A stretch of 64,000 nt of DNA from Limonium bicolor (GCA_023374045.1 CM041783.1:99413357-99477356); one strand, 5' to 3'; shown: positions 1 through 9,636, numbered from the stretch's first letter. Made by a program: numbers and translations. Notes: a model not told the origin generated them from the letters alone.

Positions 1-735
1 ATTAACCCGGATGCGTAATTTGGCTAACCTTGTGAAGGTAAGTATTGTGAGCATTATTGTATTGTTGCCTTGAAATGAATAATGTGTTGTAAATGTTTGT
101 ATGCTGTATTGCAAAGCATGTATGTATGAAATTAATGAACTGCATGTTTAGTGGACGTCAAATACGGCGTGCCCTTGTTAGCACTCGGTATATGCGGAGT
201 TTATGCGCAGCTTTTGCTGAGCCCCTTGGGGCGATGTTTTTACTACACGCAGGTACAAGAGAAGGATGAAGACTGGAAGGGATGTAGCTTTATTTCTTTT
301 GTCTTCTTTTTGTCTATAAACAATTAATCATGATTGGTGTACTAAGTAGTAAACGGCTGTAGCTTTTGATTAGCCGGTGTACCATGGGGTACACCTTTTT
401 GGGTATCCAAGAAGAATGTAAAATTGTATAGATGAGTAGCCGGTAGGTACTCATTCTTTGAAAGATTGAAAAGGGATGTAAGTATACACTTAAAAACTCG
501 GTGATCCAAGAATGTAAGAAGGTTATTTTGTATTCGGTATGCATTATAGTAGTAGCTCGGTATATTATGTTCATCAGACCGTGACTGTAAGTAAGGTAAG
601 CCTAGCTTGCCGTATGGGCGGTTAGCGACGTTGTACCACCCGCCGTAGTAAGTAAGTAGTAATCTTCCACTGCGTACTGATAGAATTATAGGATGATTGG
701 ACGGTAAGCATAGGATTAACGGTTGGGGTGTTACA
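1..735 (+). repeat. 3' part of 5' LTR of element A
   Basis: The sequence is near-identical to the last 734 bases of the LTR at 7290-11268 and ends GGGGTGTTACA directly before the primer-binding site. It includes the conserved CCCC/GGGG hairpin box at 206-256. Confidence 0.92.
206..256 (+). promoter_or_regulatory. Conserved LTR hairpin box followed by T-run (5' LTR of A)
   Basis: GCAGCTTTTGCTGAGC and a CCCC-TT-GGGG stem precede a T5 run and a CAGGTAC box. The same arrangement occurs at the matching place in every other LTR that reaches it (10741-10790, 22127-22173, 26531-26578, 35744-35792, and inverted at 42405-42453 and 52396-52446). Function is unknown; an RNA processing or R/U5 structure is possible. 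Confidence 0.6.
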
Positions 736-740
736 AAAAG

Positions 741-752
741 TGGTATCAGAGC
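741..752 (+). promoter_or_regulatory. Primer-binding site of element A (initiator tRNA-Met)
   Basis: TGGTATCAGAGC, five bases after the LTR end, is complementary to the 3' end of plant initiator tRNA-Met, the usual primer for plant Ty3/gypsy reverse transcription. It overlaps a stem-loop at 745-768. Confidence 0.93.
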
Positions 753-893
753 GTAGTAACGCTCTGATGTCCATAAGTACCGAGCATAGGGGATTACCGG
801 GTTAGGATTTCAACCGTCTTAAGACGGATACTTAGAAACCTAACTAGGAACTACCGTTGTTAACAACGGTTACCCTTGACGTTCTTAAGAACG
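745..893 (+). promoter_or_regulatory. Structured untranslated leader: PBS stem-loop plus three perfect palindromes
   Basis: A 10-bp perfect stem (745-754 with 759-768, 4-base loop) covers most of the PBS. Three perfect palindromes follow: CCGTCTTAAGACGG (814-827), ACCGTTGTTAACAACGGT (853-870) and CGTTCTTAAGAACG (880-893). In retroelement RNAs such palindromes just after the PBS can serve dimerisation or packaging; that role is inferred here. Confidence 0.55.
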
Positions 894-1622
894 ATACCTT
901 GCTTAAATTCCAAGACCTTTGAGTCATATCTTGCGGAGCCTAATGTAATTGTTAAATATTCAGATGTCAGGAAGAGGTCCAGGTCGCGAGAGGGACCAAT
1001 GACGGACCCGGCACGCAGACGATAGCTGAAATCGTCACTGCCACGGTAGCACAGATGCTGCCACAAGTAATCCAAGCTATGCAGCAGAACCAACAGAACC
1101 AAACACAAGCGGGGCCAATCCCTCCCCCTCCACCCAGAGAAGCTAACTGGGTAAAAGCTGTAGCGGAACTCCGCCCTCCTTGCTTTAGGGGCGAGAATGA
1201 TCCGGCTAAGCTAGAGGCCTACATCTCCGAGATGGAGATACCCTTTGAAACCCTCGAAGCTCCCGCTGGAGTTCGAGTTAGAGTTGCTTCCTACTACCTG
1301 AAAGACGCAGCCATGGATTGGTGGAAGCTAATCAAGAATGAGCACGTCAATGACCCCACATTCGATTGGGAGTCCTTTGCATCTCTCCTCCGTTCAAAAT
1401 ACTATCCGGAGCATGTGAAAACAAAGAAAAGGCTAGAGCTGGACGCCTTGAAGATGACAGGAAGATGTCTATCGATGATGATACTACTGCACCTTCACCT
1501 CAATCCTCCGTCTTCTCCCTGATCTAGGATACACCGGCCAGGTGTTGGTCGATCGCTTCTATGGCGGTCTGAGCCATCGCCTTCGGTACGGTATGAGCTA
1601 CACTAGATTTACCTCCCTTCAG

Positions 1623-1740
1623 GTAAAAGTCGGTAACCCTTAGTATCATTTCAATTCCATAATTCCTTAAGTTCCTTGAATTCCTAGAATTTCCTTATCC
1701 TTTCTTAAATATGAATCCCGGCTAATACCTGAAACTTCAG
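1623..1740 (+). other. Intron-like interval 1 within gag
   Basis: CAG|GTAAAAG at the left, a T-rich middle, and CTTCAG|G at the right; 118 bases, more AT-rich than the flanking coding pieces. Coding similarity stops and resumes at these borders. It could be a real intron or diverged non-coding filler. Confidence 0.4.
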
Positions 1741-2026
1741 GGTGTTATCACGCGGCCTCTCGCGTTGAGATCACTTGCCAACTACGGGGAAGAGAAACCG
1801 CGCTTAAGCGCAAGGCCAACAACAAGAACACCAATGGCGAAGAGCAGAACCAGGGTAAGGTAAGAACTAGATAAAGAAGAAGGGAAATTTCTTTCAGCAA
1901 TCCCCGAAGAAATTCCCAAGTGAGAGCAGTGCCCATGCTGAGCAGGGAGGAAAACCAGTTGAGCTTCTTCAACTAGGTTCTTCGGCACCGGTGGCAACTA
2001 AGCACTGAGATCACACCCACCAAAGG

Positions 2027-2110
2027 GTAAACTTCTATTCCTAATTCGTATTCATACAAGTATAATCTCTAGTATATCCACGCACACATGGTGCTAACCC
2101 TCAACCTCAG
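2027..2110 (+). other. Intron-like interval 2 within gag
   Basis: AAGG|GTAAAC at the left and CTCAACCTCAG|G at the right, 84 bases, AT-rich, with a plant-like branch-point sequence GCTAAC about 18 bases before the acceptor. It lies between the gag basic region and the zinc-knuckle remnant. Confidence 0.42.
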
Positions 2111-2457
2111 GTTCTGGCTCCGGTTTCACCAAAACCTTCTCCGACGGCCCGCACCTATGTGGTGCGGAAGTGCAACCAGGACAATCCCGGCAAGGACTGT
2201 TAGGGAGAGAAATCAAATGCTACAAACTGCCAGAAACACGGGACATTACAACCAATAAATGCCTAGAGAATGCCAAACCAAAGGGGAACTACCAAAGCTA
2301 CAGGCAGAGGGAAGGCAAGGAGTTGCATCTGGCGATGCACCAACCAAGCAGGCACCGCAGGACAGGGATCCCAGGGACCTCAGAGGGGTGCACCTCAGAG
2401 GGCCGCCTGTCCTTCATGTCATAGACCGTGATGGGTCCGGTTCTAAGTCCGGCCCAG

Positions 2458-2597
2458 GTAATTAATCTAAACCTTTAATCCTTGAAGTAACATGTCCAAA
2501 GTAGTAGAGTAACTGTTTGAATGAAATGCATGATTGAATGAATTGGAGTATGTTAATGAGCATGAAATGAAGTAGTTGAAACTAGTACTCACCGTAG
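2458..2597 (+). other. Intron-like interval 3 between gag and the AlkB segment
   Basis: CCCAG|GTAATTAAT at the left and CACCGTAG|ATG at the right, 140 bases, AT-rich and without coding character. It separates the gag end from the segment leading into the AlkB-like domain, so splicing here could join gag to AlkB or place the ATG at 2598 near a message start. Confidence 0.42.
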
Positions 2598-3359
2598 ATG
2601 AAATTTATAACCATAGGAAGCTTTAGTAACTGTTATCCGATACCGGTAAACCTGAATCAAGAAGAGATCGACATCACCAACAACTACTACACCAACGAAC
2701 AGGTCAGGTCATCCGACCAGGATGATCTTATTAAGGGGATACCTGGAACCCCGAAGCACAAATCTCAAATCATTCGAGGATTGAATGAACTAGGAACGGG
2801 TCAAGGAGGATCTTTATACACCCGAATTCCCCTGGTGGAGCGAAGATGAAGCTAAAAATGATGTGCTTGGGAAAGGACTGGAATCCTTATACCAAGACAT
2901 ACCAAAAGACACGAACACGAGATGGAGCAACGCCACCGACAATACCTCCAGAGTTTCAGACACTCGTCACACAAGCAGTAGAACTTGAAAAACAATGTGA
3001 ACATGAACTGATCCCCGCACTTGAAGCGGACCTCTGTATCGTCAACTTCTATGAGAAAGAAGGACGACTTGGGTTACACCAAGATAAGGACGAGACAGTG
3101 GAATCTCTTGAGCAAGGAGTGCCCGTAGTGTCTTGGTCCATTGGTGATGACGCCGTATACCCTGTATAGCGAGCAGAAGCGTGTGGACCTCGCAGAGAAA
3201 CTGGTATTGAGATCAGGAGATGTCCTAATCATGGGTGGAAACTCTAGGATGCTGTATCACAGGATCAACAAGATCAAGCTGAATACAGCACCACCGGCAA
3301 TAATTAATGCCACACACATGAAACCAGGACGCCTGAACCTTACCTTTAGGAAGTATTAA
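2598..3359 (+). pseudogene. AlkB-like 2-oxoglutarate/Fe(II) dioxygenase domain carried by element A, frameshifted
   Basis: AlkB-family enzymes remove N-linked methyl groups from nucleic acids using Fe(II), 2-oxoglutarate and oxygen. Three frame pieces make one domain of about 205 residues, the normal size. 2598-2849 ends with the N-terminal ELGTGQGG region. 2846-3169 has KMMCLGKDWNPYT, then IVNFYEKEGRLGLHQDKDE. 3141-3359 has LRSGDVLIMGGNSRMLYH, ending GRLNLTFRKY. The iron ligands are present: His 3077-3079, Asp 3083-3085, His 3258-3260. So is the RxNxTxR signature at 3330-3350. Closest by eye are the plant chromosomal AlkB homologues (MCLG.(N/D)W.P, LESGDVLIFGG type) rather than flexivirus AlkB. 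Frameshifts lie near 2840 and 3160, and the domain ends in its own stop (TAA 3357-3359). It sits between gag and protease. Expression and activity are not shown; a gene captured by an ancestor of A is the simplest inference. Confidence 0.9.
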
Positions 3360-3500
3360 ATTCATAGTATCATGTAATCTATTAGTAACGTGTATTAGAG
3401 ACACAGTATGTATGATGGTTGGTTTATCAATAAAGAGCAGTGTTGATTTAATTCCACTTGTGTCCACCATCAATACTTATCCAATTGTGAATCCAATAGG
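3360..3500 (+). other. Spacer between AlkB segment and protease
   Basis: AT-rich, no coding similarity seen. It holds an AATAAA at 3429-3434, about 70 bases after the AlkB stop, which could be a leftover 3' UTR of a captured gene or chance. Confidence 0.4.
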
Positions 3501-4208
3501 TTGTGGACTCGGTTCCGAAGGTATCCTGAGTATCCTCACCGAAGCACATGCCGCAGAAGCGGCACCATCTTAACGGGAACCTTCCCAGTGAACGACATTG
3601 TTGCCAATGTATTATTCGACTCCGGCGCCTCTCACACTTTTGTATCACCATCTTTCGTGAAGAGGTTGAAGCTAGATGCGGATGAGCTACCGAATTTTGT
3701 GGTTACTCTCCCATCAAAGGAGCAAGTAAAGTGCACCAAATACTATCAATGAGCCACAATCCAAATTAAAGGCGAATCGTTTCCCATTTCCTTCATCATC
3801 GAATTCAGTGGATTGGGATTCGACTTAATAATCGGAATGAATTGGTTGGAGCGGCACAAGGGTAGAATCCTCTGCGCCGAGCATCGATTGCTGCTCAAGA
3901 GTCCTTCTGGGGTTACCGTATCTTACCGCCAGAGACCGAGAGAGCCTTCGACCACACTTATATCTGCTATGGCTATGTACCGGGAGCTCAGAAAGGGCCA
4001 TGAAGTGTATCTATGTTATGTACAAGACCTAGAGCGAGATCCAGAGTTCCATGACGATGTACCGATTGTATCCGAATTCCCTGATGTATTCCCTAAGGAG
4101 CTACCCGGCATGCCACCACCGAGAGCAGTGGAATTTGAAATTGACCTATTGCCAGGTACCCCGGTCCCATTGCTAGGGCACCGTACCGCATGGCACCTAC
4201 TGAAATGA
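3501..4208 (+). pseudogene. pol: Aspartic protease and pol linker of element A, broken
   Basis: The frame reads GTFPVNDIVANVLFDSGASH with the catalytic DSG at 3618-3626, the retropepsin active site that would cleave Gag-Pol in the particle. GLGFDLIIGMNWLERH (from 3810) is the conserved second half of the fold. One in-frame TGA at 3750-3752 interrupts an otherwise continuous frame. The end (FPDVFPKELPGMPPPR and EFEIDLLPGT) is the standard lead-in to reverse transcriptase. A frameshift near 4190 moves the RT start to another frame. Confidence 0.9.
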
Positions 4209-5400
4209 CAGAGCTGAAAGAACAGTTGTGAGACCGACTTGACAAAGGGTTTATACGCCCGAGCGTATCACCCTGGGAGCACCGGTCCTCTTTGTGAAGA
4301 AGAAGGACGGTAGTCTCCGACTTTGTATTGACTACCGCGAGCTGAATGCGGTTATAGTCAAGAATAAATACCCATTACACGCATCGACGACCTATTTGAT
4401 CAGCTGGAAGGAGCATCAGTCTTCTCCAAGATTGACCTCGGTTCTAGGTATCATCAGAGTGCAATCAAAGAGAAAGATATTGAGAAACGGCATTCCGTAC
4501 CAGATATGGCCACTACGAATTCACAGTGATGCCATTTGTTTGTGTCAAATGCACCAACTAAATTCATGGACCTCATGAATTGACTATTCATGTGAGCAGT
4601 TGGACACTTCATTGGTTGTCTTCATCGACGACATACTTGTATACTCCAAATCAGCAGAGGAACATGAAACGCATTTGAGGAAAGTGCTTGAGACACTGCG
4701 CGAGAACCAGCTGTATGCGATGTTCTCCAAATGCAAATTCTGGCTAGATCAGGTATCATTCCTTGGTCATGTCATCTCGAGTGCAGGTATCTCAGTGGAC
4801 CCTTCTAAGATAGAAGTTGTACGATCATGGCCTAGACCCAAGACTGTTACCGACTAGGAGCTTTCTTGGTCTAGCCGGTTACTACCGTAGATTCGTAAAG
4901 GACTTCTTGAAAGTCGCTAAGCCCATGACTACATTGATGAAGAAAGATGCACCGTTTGTATGGACAGACGAGTGCGAGTTATCATTTCAAAACTAAAAGA
5001 CTCATTGACCTCAGCGTCCATCCTTACTCTTCCAGAGGGCACAGAGGGATTTGAGGTATACTGTGATGCATCAGGTAAAGGAATGGGATGCGTACTCATG
5101 CAGCATGGCAAGGTTTGCTTATGCCTCCTGCCAGCTGAAAAAGCATGAAGAGAATTACCCGACACATGACTTAGAGTTAGGAGCCATTGTCTTCGCCTTG
5201 AGGATATGGCGACACTATCTCTATGGGGTAAGCATCACCATCTACTCCGACCATAAGAGCTTACAGTATGTATTCACACACAAAAAGAATTGAACTTGAG
5301 GCATAGAAGATGGATGGAGTTTCTTTCAGATTACGACATCGACTTACAGTATAAGGAAGGAAGGCAAACGTTGTAGCCGACGCCCTGAGCCGTCGAGCAC
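4190..5400 (+). pseudogene. pol: Reverse transcriptase and RNase H of element A, broken
   Basis: RT would copy element RNA into cDNA and RNase H would remove the RNA strand. Visible RT motifs are [29 protein letters not shown] (4294 on), the [12 protein letters not shown] region near 4430, and the catalytic block [11 protein letters not shown] (4615-4650; the Y/F-x-DD motif is FIDD). [17 protein letters not shown] follows. RNase H shows [16 protein letters not shown] (near 5050), [15 protein letters not shown] and [10 protein letters not shown] (5240-5275). At least five frameshifts or stops (near 4236, 4290, 4575, 4857, 5140) break it. Confidence 0.9.
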
Positions 5401-5432
5401 ACTCGCTCCATTCGCTACTCGCTTCTTCTAGC

Positions 5433-6873
5433 TTGGTTGACGAGGTGCGAGATGCTCAGTCGAGCGACCCTTACCTAACCGAAATTAGACAAAAGATTGA
5501 GAATGGTACATTTGAGAAGAAGAAGTATGACTTCAAGCTACATGAAGATGGGTTGATTCGGTTGAATGGCAGGCTATGCGTCCCCCGAAGCAATGCTGAG
5601 CTAAGGGATCGCATCCTGCGAGAGTCACACAGTTCCACATTGTCAGTCCATCCGGAGCCTCCAAGATGTACAAAGGCATGAAGAGGTACTTCTGGTGGTC
5701 TGGAATGAAATCGGATGTGACAGAATTCGTATTGAGATGCTTAACATGCCAAAGGTAAAATTTGAACAGAACTCGTAGACCGGCGGAATGGTACAATCGA
5801 TGCCAGTTCCGGAGTGGAAATTTCATGATATCTCTATGGATTTTGTTGTAGGACTCCCACCTGCCAGGGGAGGACTCAACATGATCTGGGATGTAGTCGA
5901 TCGCCTAACCAAGTTGCCAGATTCATACCGAGAAGGACACCTGGAAGGTAGTAAAGCTAGCTGAGCTATTCGACAAGGAGATTATCAGACATCACGGAGT
6001 CCCTAAAAAATAGTATCTGACCGCAACGCCAGATTTCTTTCGAGATACTGGAGAGCTACACGAGAAGCGTTGGGTACGAAATTGAAGTTGAGTACCGCCT
6101 TCCATCCTCAGACCGACGGCCAGATAGAAGGACCATCCAGACACTAGAGGACATGCTCGGGCATGTGCCTTAGACTTTCAGGGGAGTTGGTTAGACAGCT
6201 TCATCTTATCGAATATTCATACAATAATAACTACCATGCCTCGATTAAGATGTCGCCTTTCCAAGCTTTATACGGTAGACCTTTCCGTACACCCTTGTGT
6301 TGGGATGAGTCAAGCGAAGCGGTCATCATAGGACCAGAGTATCTTGAGCAAGTGCAAGCTGAAGTTCAGCAGATTCGAGCCAATATGAAGGCAGCCCAAG
6401 ATAGACAGAAATCCTATGCGGATGTGCGATGACGCGACCTTGAGTTCACGGTGGGCGACCAAGTGTTCTTGCGCGTTTCACCTATGAAGGGTGTCTTCAG
6501 ATTTGGCCAGAAGGGCAAGCTTAGCCCAAAGTTTGTAGGGCCGTACACTATTACCGAAAGAGTTGGATCCGTAGCCTATAGGTTAGCATTACCTGAGGAC
6601 TTGGGACGTGTCCATGATGTATTTCATGTGTCACAACTCAAGAAGTATATTGCTGATCCTTCTCATGTGCTAGAGCCCGAGAGACTATCCATTGAGCCGA
6701 CCATGAGATATGTTGAAACCCTAGTGAGAATCCTGGATAGGAAGACCAGAGACACTCGCCATAAGTCTATACGAATGGTGAAGGTCCTATGGTCAAACCA
6801 TGATGTCGAAGAAGCGACATGGGAGTTGGAAGATGCCATGAAGGCTAAGTACCCACAGCTGTTCATAGACTAG
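5433..6873 (+). pseudogene. pol: Integrase with C-terminal chromodomain of element A, broken
   Basis: Integrase would insert the cDNA; a chromodomain can steer it to marked chromatin. The HHCC zinc end is seen as ESHSSTLSVHP and CLTCQR (to 5756). The DDE core shows [15 protein letters not shown] (5830 on), [12 protein letters not shown] sequence near 6010 just after an in-frame TAG, and HPQTDGQ followed by Glu (6127-6129). SYNNNYHASIKMSPF and ALYGRPFRTPLCW follow. The GPY-like module is in KLSPKFVGPYTITERVG (6510-6570). The last ~55 residues (VRILDRK...VKVLWSNHDVEEATWE...KYPQLF) are the chromodomain, ending with TAG at 6871. The segment 6451-6873 is open; earlier parts are frameshifted. Confidence 0.91.
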
Positions 6874-7274
6874 AGAGCCTAGCATTTAGCAATACGGGTA
6901 CGGGTCGTACCCCTTTTAAGGGGGTAGAGCCCTTTTTGCTTTTGCATTGCTTCGGGGTAAGCATTGCTTAGTGTGTAGGTATTGTAATAGACTTTTGTAT
7001 GGAACATGTAGTGCAAGTGAACATGGTATGTGTATGGATGTGTATGTGTAATATGTAATGTACTGTGTATGTGTAATTGTGAATTGCAATGTTATATTGT
7101 GGAATGGTATGAAGGGAAAATGGTGTATTGTGTATGATGCTTGAAGTGTGTATGCTGCAATGTGGAAAGAATAAACACCTCATAGGTGGCAAAGGATACA
7201 TTATGGCAAGCGGTTGCCTAATGAGTAGAACTAATTAAACTATTAACCTTGAGCAACTTTGAGGGCAAAGTTTC
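6874..7274 (+). other. 3' untranslated part of element A with a PPT-like palindrome
   Basis: No coding content. 6910-6929 reads CCCCTTTTAAGGGGGTAGAG, whose purine half copies the core of the true PPT. The same motif is found upstream of the PPT in B (17374-17396), C (30447-30466) and E (inverted, 47973-47992). The rest is TG-rich, AT-rich sequence. Confidence 0.6.
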
Positions 7275-7289
7275 TTAAGGGGGGTAGAT
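7275..7289 (+). promoter_or_regulatory. Polypurine tract of element A
   Basis: TTAAGGGGGGTAGAT lies immediately before the 3' LTR start TGAAATACCCC. This is the expected primer site for plus-strand DNA synthesis and is conserved in B, C, D and E. Confidence 0.9.
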
Positions 7290-7605
7290 TGAAATACCCC
7301 GTAAATAAAAATAGTGATTAATTAGGCTAATGAATAATTTAGAAGCTTAATTAGTATAAATAATCATGAGGGAAACAAATCCCGAAGAAAACGGATCCTT
7401 AAACGGATTAAAATCACTACCGAACCTTAAAGCACGTTTTTCGAGGTAACCGAGAAAACATGTCTTTAAGCGGTTCAAATAGACTCGTAACAATTTTGGT
7501 CAACTAAATAATCATTAATAAATATAGTGAAGCTTTAGAACCAATAAAATCAAGAAAACGAGAATTAGTAAAAACTGTCAAAAACGGGAAGTTGTGGGGT
7601 AGAAA

Positions 7606-7614
7606 TATAAATAA
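7606..7614 (+). promoter_or_regulatory. Candidate TATA box in the 3' LTR of A
   Basis: TATAAATAA is followed about 75 bases later by CT-rich sequence (CTCTCTCACACTCCCTCC), typical of plant promoter/5' leader regions. It lies ~315 bases into the LTR, a plausible U3 promoter position. No transcript data are available. Confidence 0.4.
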
Positions 7615-9175
7615 CTCAAACTTATGTGTCCACTTTGAAATAAAAATTAGAGTGTGTGTGTGGGTGGTAGTGTGGGCCGATTTTGGAGCTCTCTCTCACA
7701 CTCCCTCCTTATACCAAAGTCTCTCACACTCCCTCCTTATACACAAAACAACAAAATAATTAAAAGCAATAAAGTAACTCCTCAGTCACCACTCTCTCTC
7801 CAACTCTCATTTCTTCACTCACGTAACAGCACCCCCTTCCCCTCACTCTCTTTCTTCTTCTTCCTCATCGGTCATCATGGAGAAAAGAGCAACCTCATAA
7901 AAATACCACCTTCTCTCCTCTTGTTATCCCATCAAACATTCTCCAAAAATTATAAAAAAATACCACCATTGTCTTCCTCTCATCAAGAGGAACATTTCCC
8001 TCTTTCAAAATCGAAAAGGAGAACTTTCGTTTTTATGGGTATACCCCATTTGGAGCTTCAAGACCACCATTAGAACCACCTCATTCTCCTTGTTCTATTG
8101 AGGTAAAAATATTCTCAACACTCCATCTTTTTCTAACCCTTGTGGGCAAAACGAATTTGCAACTAAAACCTTGCTTGCTCCTTTTGTACCCAGCCGATTT
8201 TGGCTTCTTTGAAGGAGTAGAAACATTGTTCTTAAGCTCCTCTAAGCTCCATTTAAACCCTTGGAAGGTAATATATCTCTAAACCCTAAAACTTACATTA
8301 AAAGCTTAAATAATGTCTGGTTAGTTTTGTATTGAATGGTGTATATGTGAATGGGTTGTAGTGTTAAGAATTTGAATTACCAAAACCGGAGAGAGAGAAA
8401 AAAGGAAGAAGAAGGAAGAAGAAGGGAGAAGCTAGTAAAGCAACAAGGTAAATTACATTCTTTTATGTAGCCTTGTATATAGTGTATGTAACAGATTTTA
8501 GAAGTTGAAATTGGTATTGTAAAATGATATGTGTAGTAGTGTAATGTATAAGAGAAAATAAATGTTTTGAACCCTTGGAAACAATTTAAAAACTGTTACA
8601 AAACAGATTGGGAATGAGATGTTGAGTGCAGGAATTTTTGGTAGTGTTTAGTGTTGGAAATGGTATATGAAAGCCTTGTGTATTAATGTTGTTGAAAACA
8701 GGTGAGATGATGATAATGTGTGAATAAACAATGTGTTGAGAGTGTAAAAATATAGGGGAGGTTATGGCAAAATTTACCTAGGAATAGAACACTTAGTGTG
8801 TTAGAAACTAGGTGAATAACATGAGTTGTAACAGATTTTGTTGAGGAAGATGGAGGGTAAGTTGAGAGAGGTAGATAATGCAATATAAATGCATTAGGAG
8901 TGTTAAAATCAATAGAAGAGGGAGATATAGAAGAGGAGAGTGTTAGAGTCAAAATCTGTAGCATAATGTAATAAGGAAGAAACTAGTGTAAGTGTCAAAA
9001 TGAAACTTGGAAAAAATGTGTAAATTAGTATGAGAATGAGTAGTGAGTTGATGGATGAACTAAGGTGTATTAGGAGGCTTAATTAGTGTTATAACATGTG
9101 GGAATAAGTGTAGGAACAATGGGGAAGTAATGGGTGAAAGAGAGGACTGAAAAAGAAATAAAAATGCAAATACTG

Positions 9176-9636
9176 GGTCGGACCGACCTTGGGACCAGAC
9201 TGCAAGGTCGGTCGAGCCCAGATTTACAAAGACGGGAAAGCTTCTGGAATGGACCGAACTTGCGACCGGACTTGCAAGTTCGGTCGGACCAGAAATTCTC
9301 CCGTCTGTAACCTACTGGAATGGACCGACCTTGCGACCGGACTTGTAAGGTCGGTCGACTCAAATTTTTCCGTCTTGTAAGCTACTGGAATGGACCGACC
9401 TTGCGACCGGACTTGCAAGTCGGTCGGGCTAAAATTCACCTGTAACGAAACTTATTGGAATGGACCGACCTTGGGACCGGACATGCAAGGCGGTCGACTC
9501 CAGAATTCGAAACCAAAACTTACTGGAATGGGACCTTGGGACCGACTTGCAAGGTCGGTCGGCCCTGAAATTTTCCAGCGTAATTCCTTACTGACTTCGA
9601 CCGACCTTGGGACCGGACTTGTAAGGTCGGTCGGGT
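9176..9636 (+). repeat. Tandem array of ~70 bp hairpin units in LTR of A
   Basis: Seven units start near 9176, 9251, 9322, 9392, 9462, 9530 and 9596. Each has arms of the type CCGACCTT...AAGGTCGG around a core GGGACCGGACTTGC, and a spacer containing TACTGGAATGG. Each unit can fold into a hairpin. Homologous arrays occur in D, B, C, E and F. Confidence 0.85.

Larger units (their letters stand above)
964..2457 (+). pseudogene. gag: gag of element A (capsid and degenerate zinc knuckle), broken
   Basis: An ATG at 964 opens a Gly/Arg-rich start that frameshifts near 1000. The readable block 1055-1522 contains the gag core: ELRPPCFRGENDP, then AMDWWKLIKNEH, then FASLLRSKYYPE, as in the retrotransposon gag family (PF03732 type). 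A basic stretch near 1800-1860 (KRKANNKNTNGEEQNQGK) follows. A decayed CCHC-like knuckle lies near 2200-2270 (pieces KCYK and GHY-like spread over two frames). Gag would form the cytoplasmic particle that packages element RNA. The region is interrupted by stops, frameshifts and three GT...AG intervals listed separately, which is unusual for this clade, where gag-pol is normally one continuous frame. Confidence 0.8.

Noticed and set aside
741..752. Possible tRNA gene fragment
   Set aside because: Only 12 bases complementary to initiator tRNA-Met occur, at the place of a retrotransposon primer-binding site; no cloverleaf.
7654..8073. 139-residue Ser/Pro-rich open frame in the LTR of A
   Set aside because: It is made by CT-rich leader sequence, has no family features and is not kept as a frame in other LTR copies.
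9176..9636. Regularly spaced repeats resembling a CRISPR array
   Set aside because: Repeats are palindromic units inside a plant LTR, spacers are similar to each other, and there are no cas genes.
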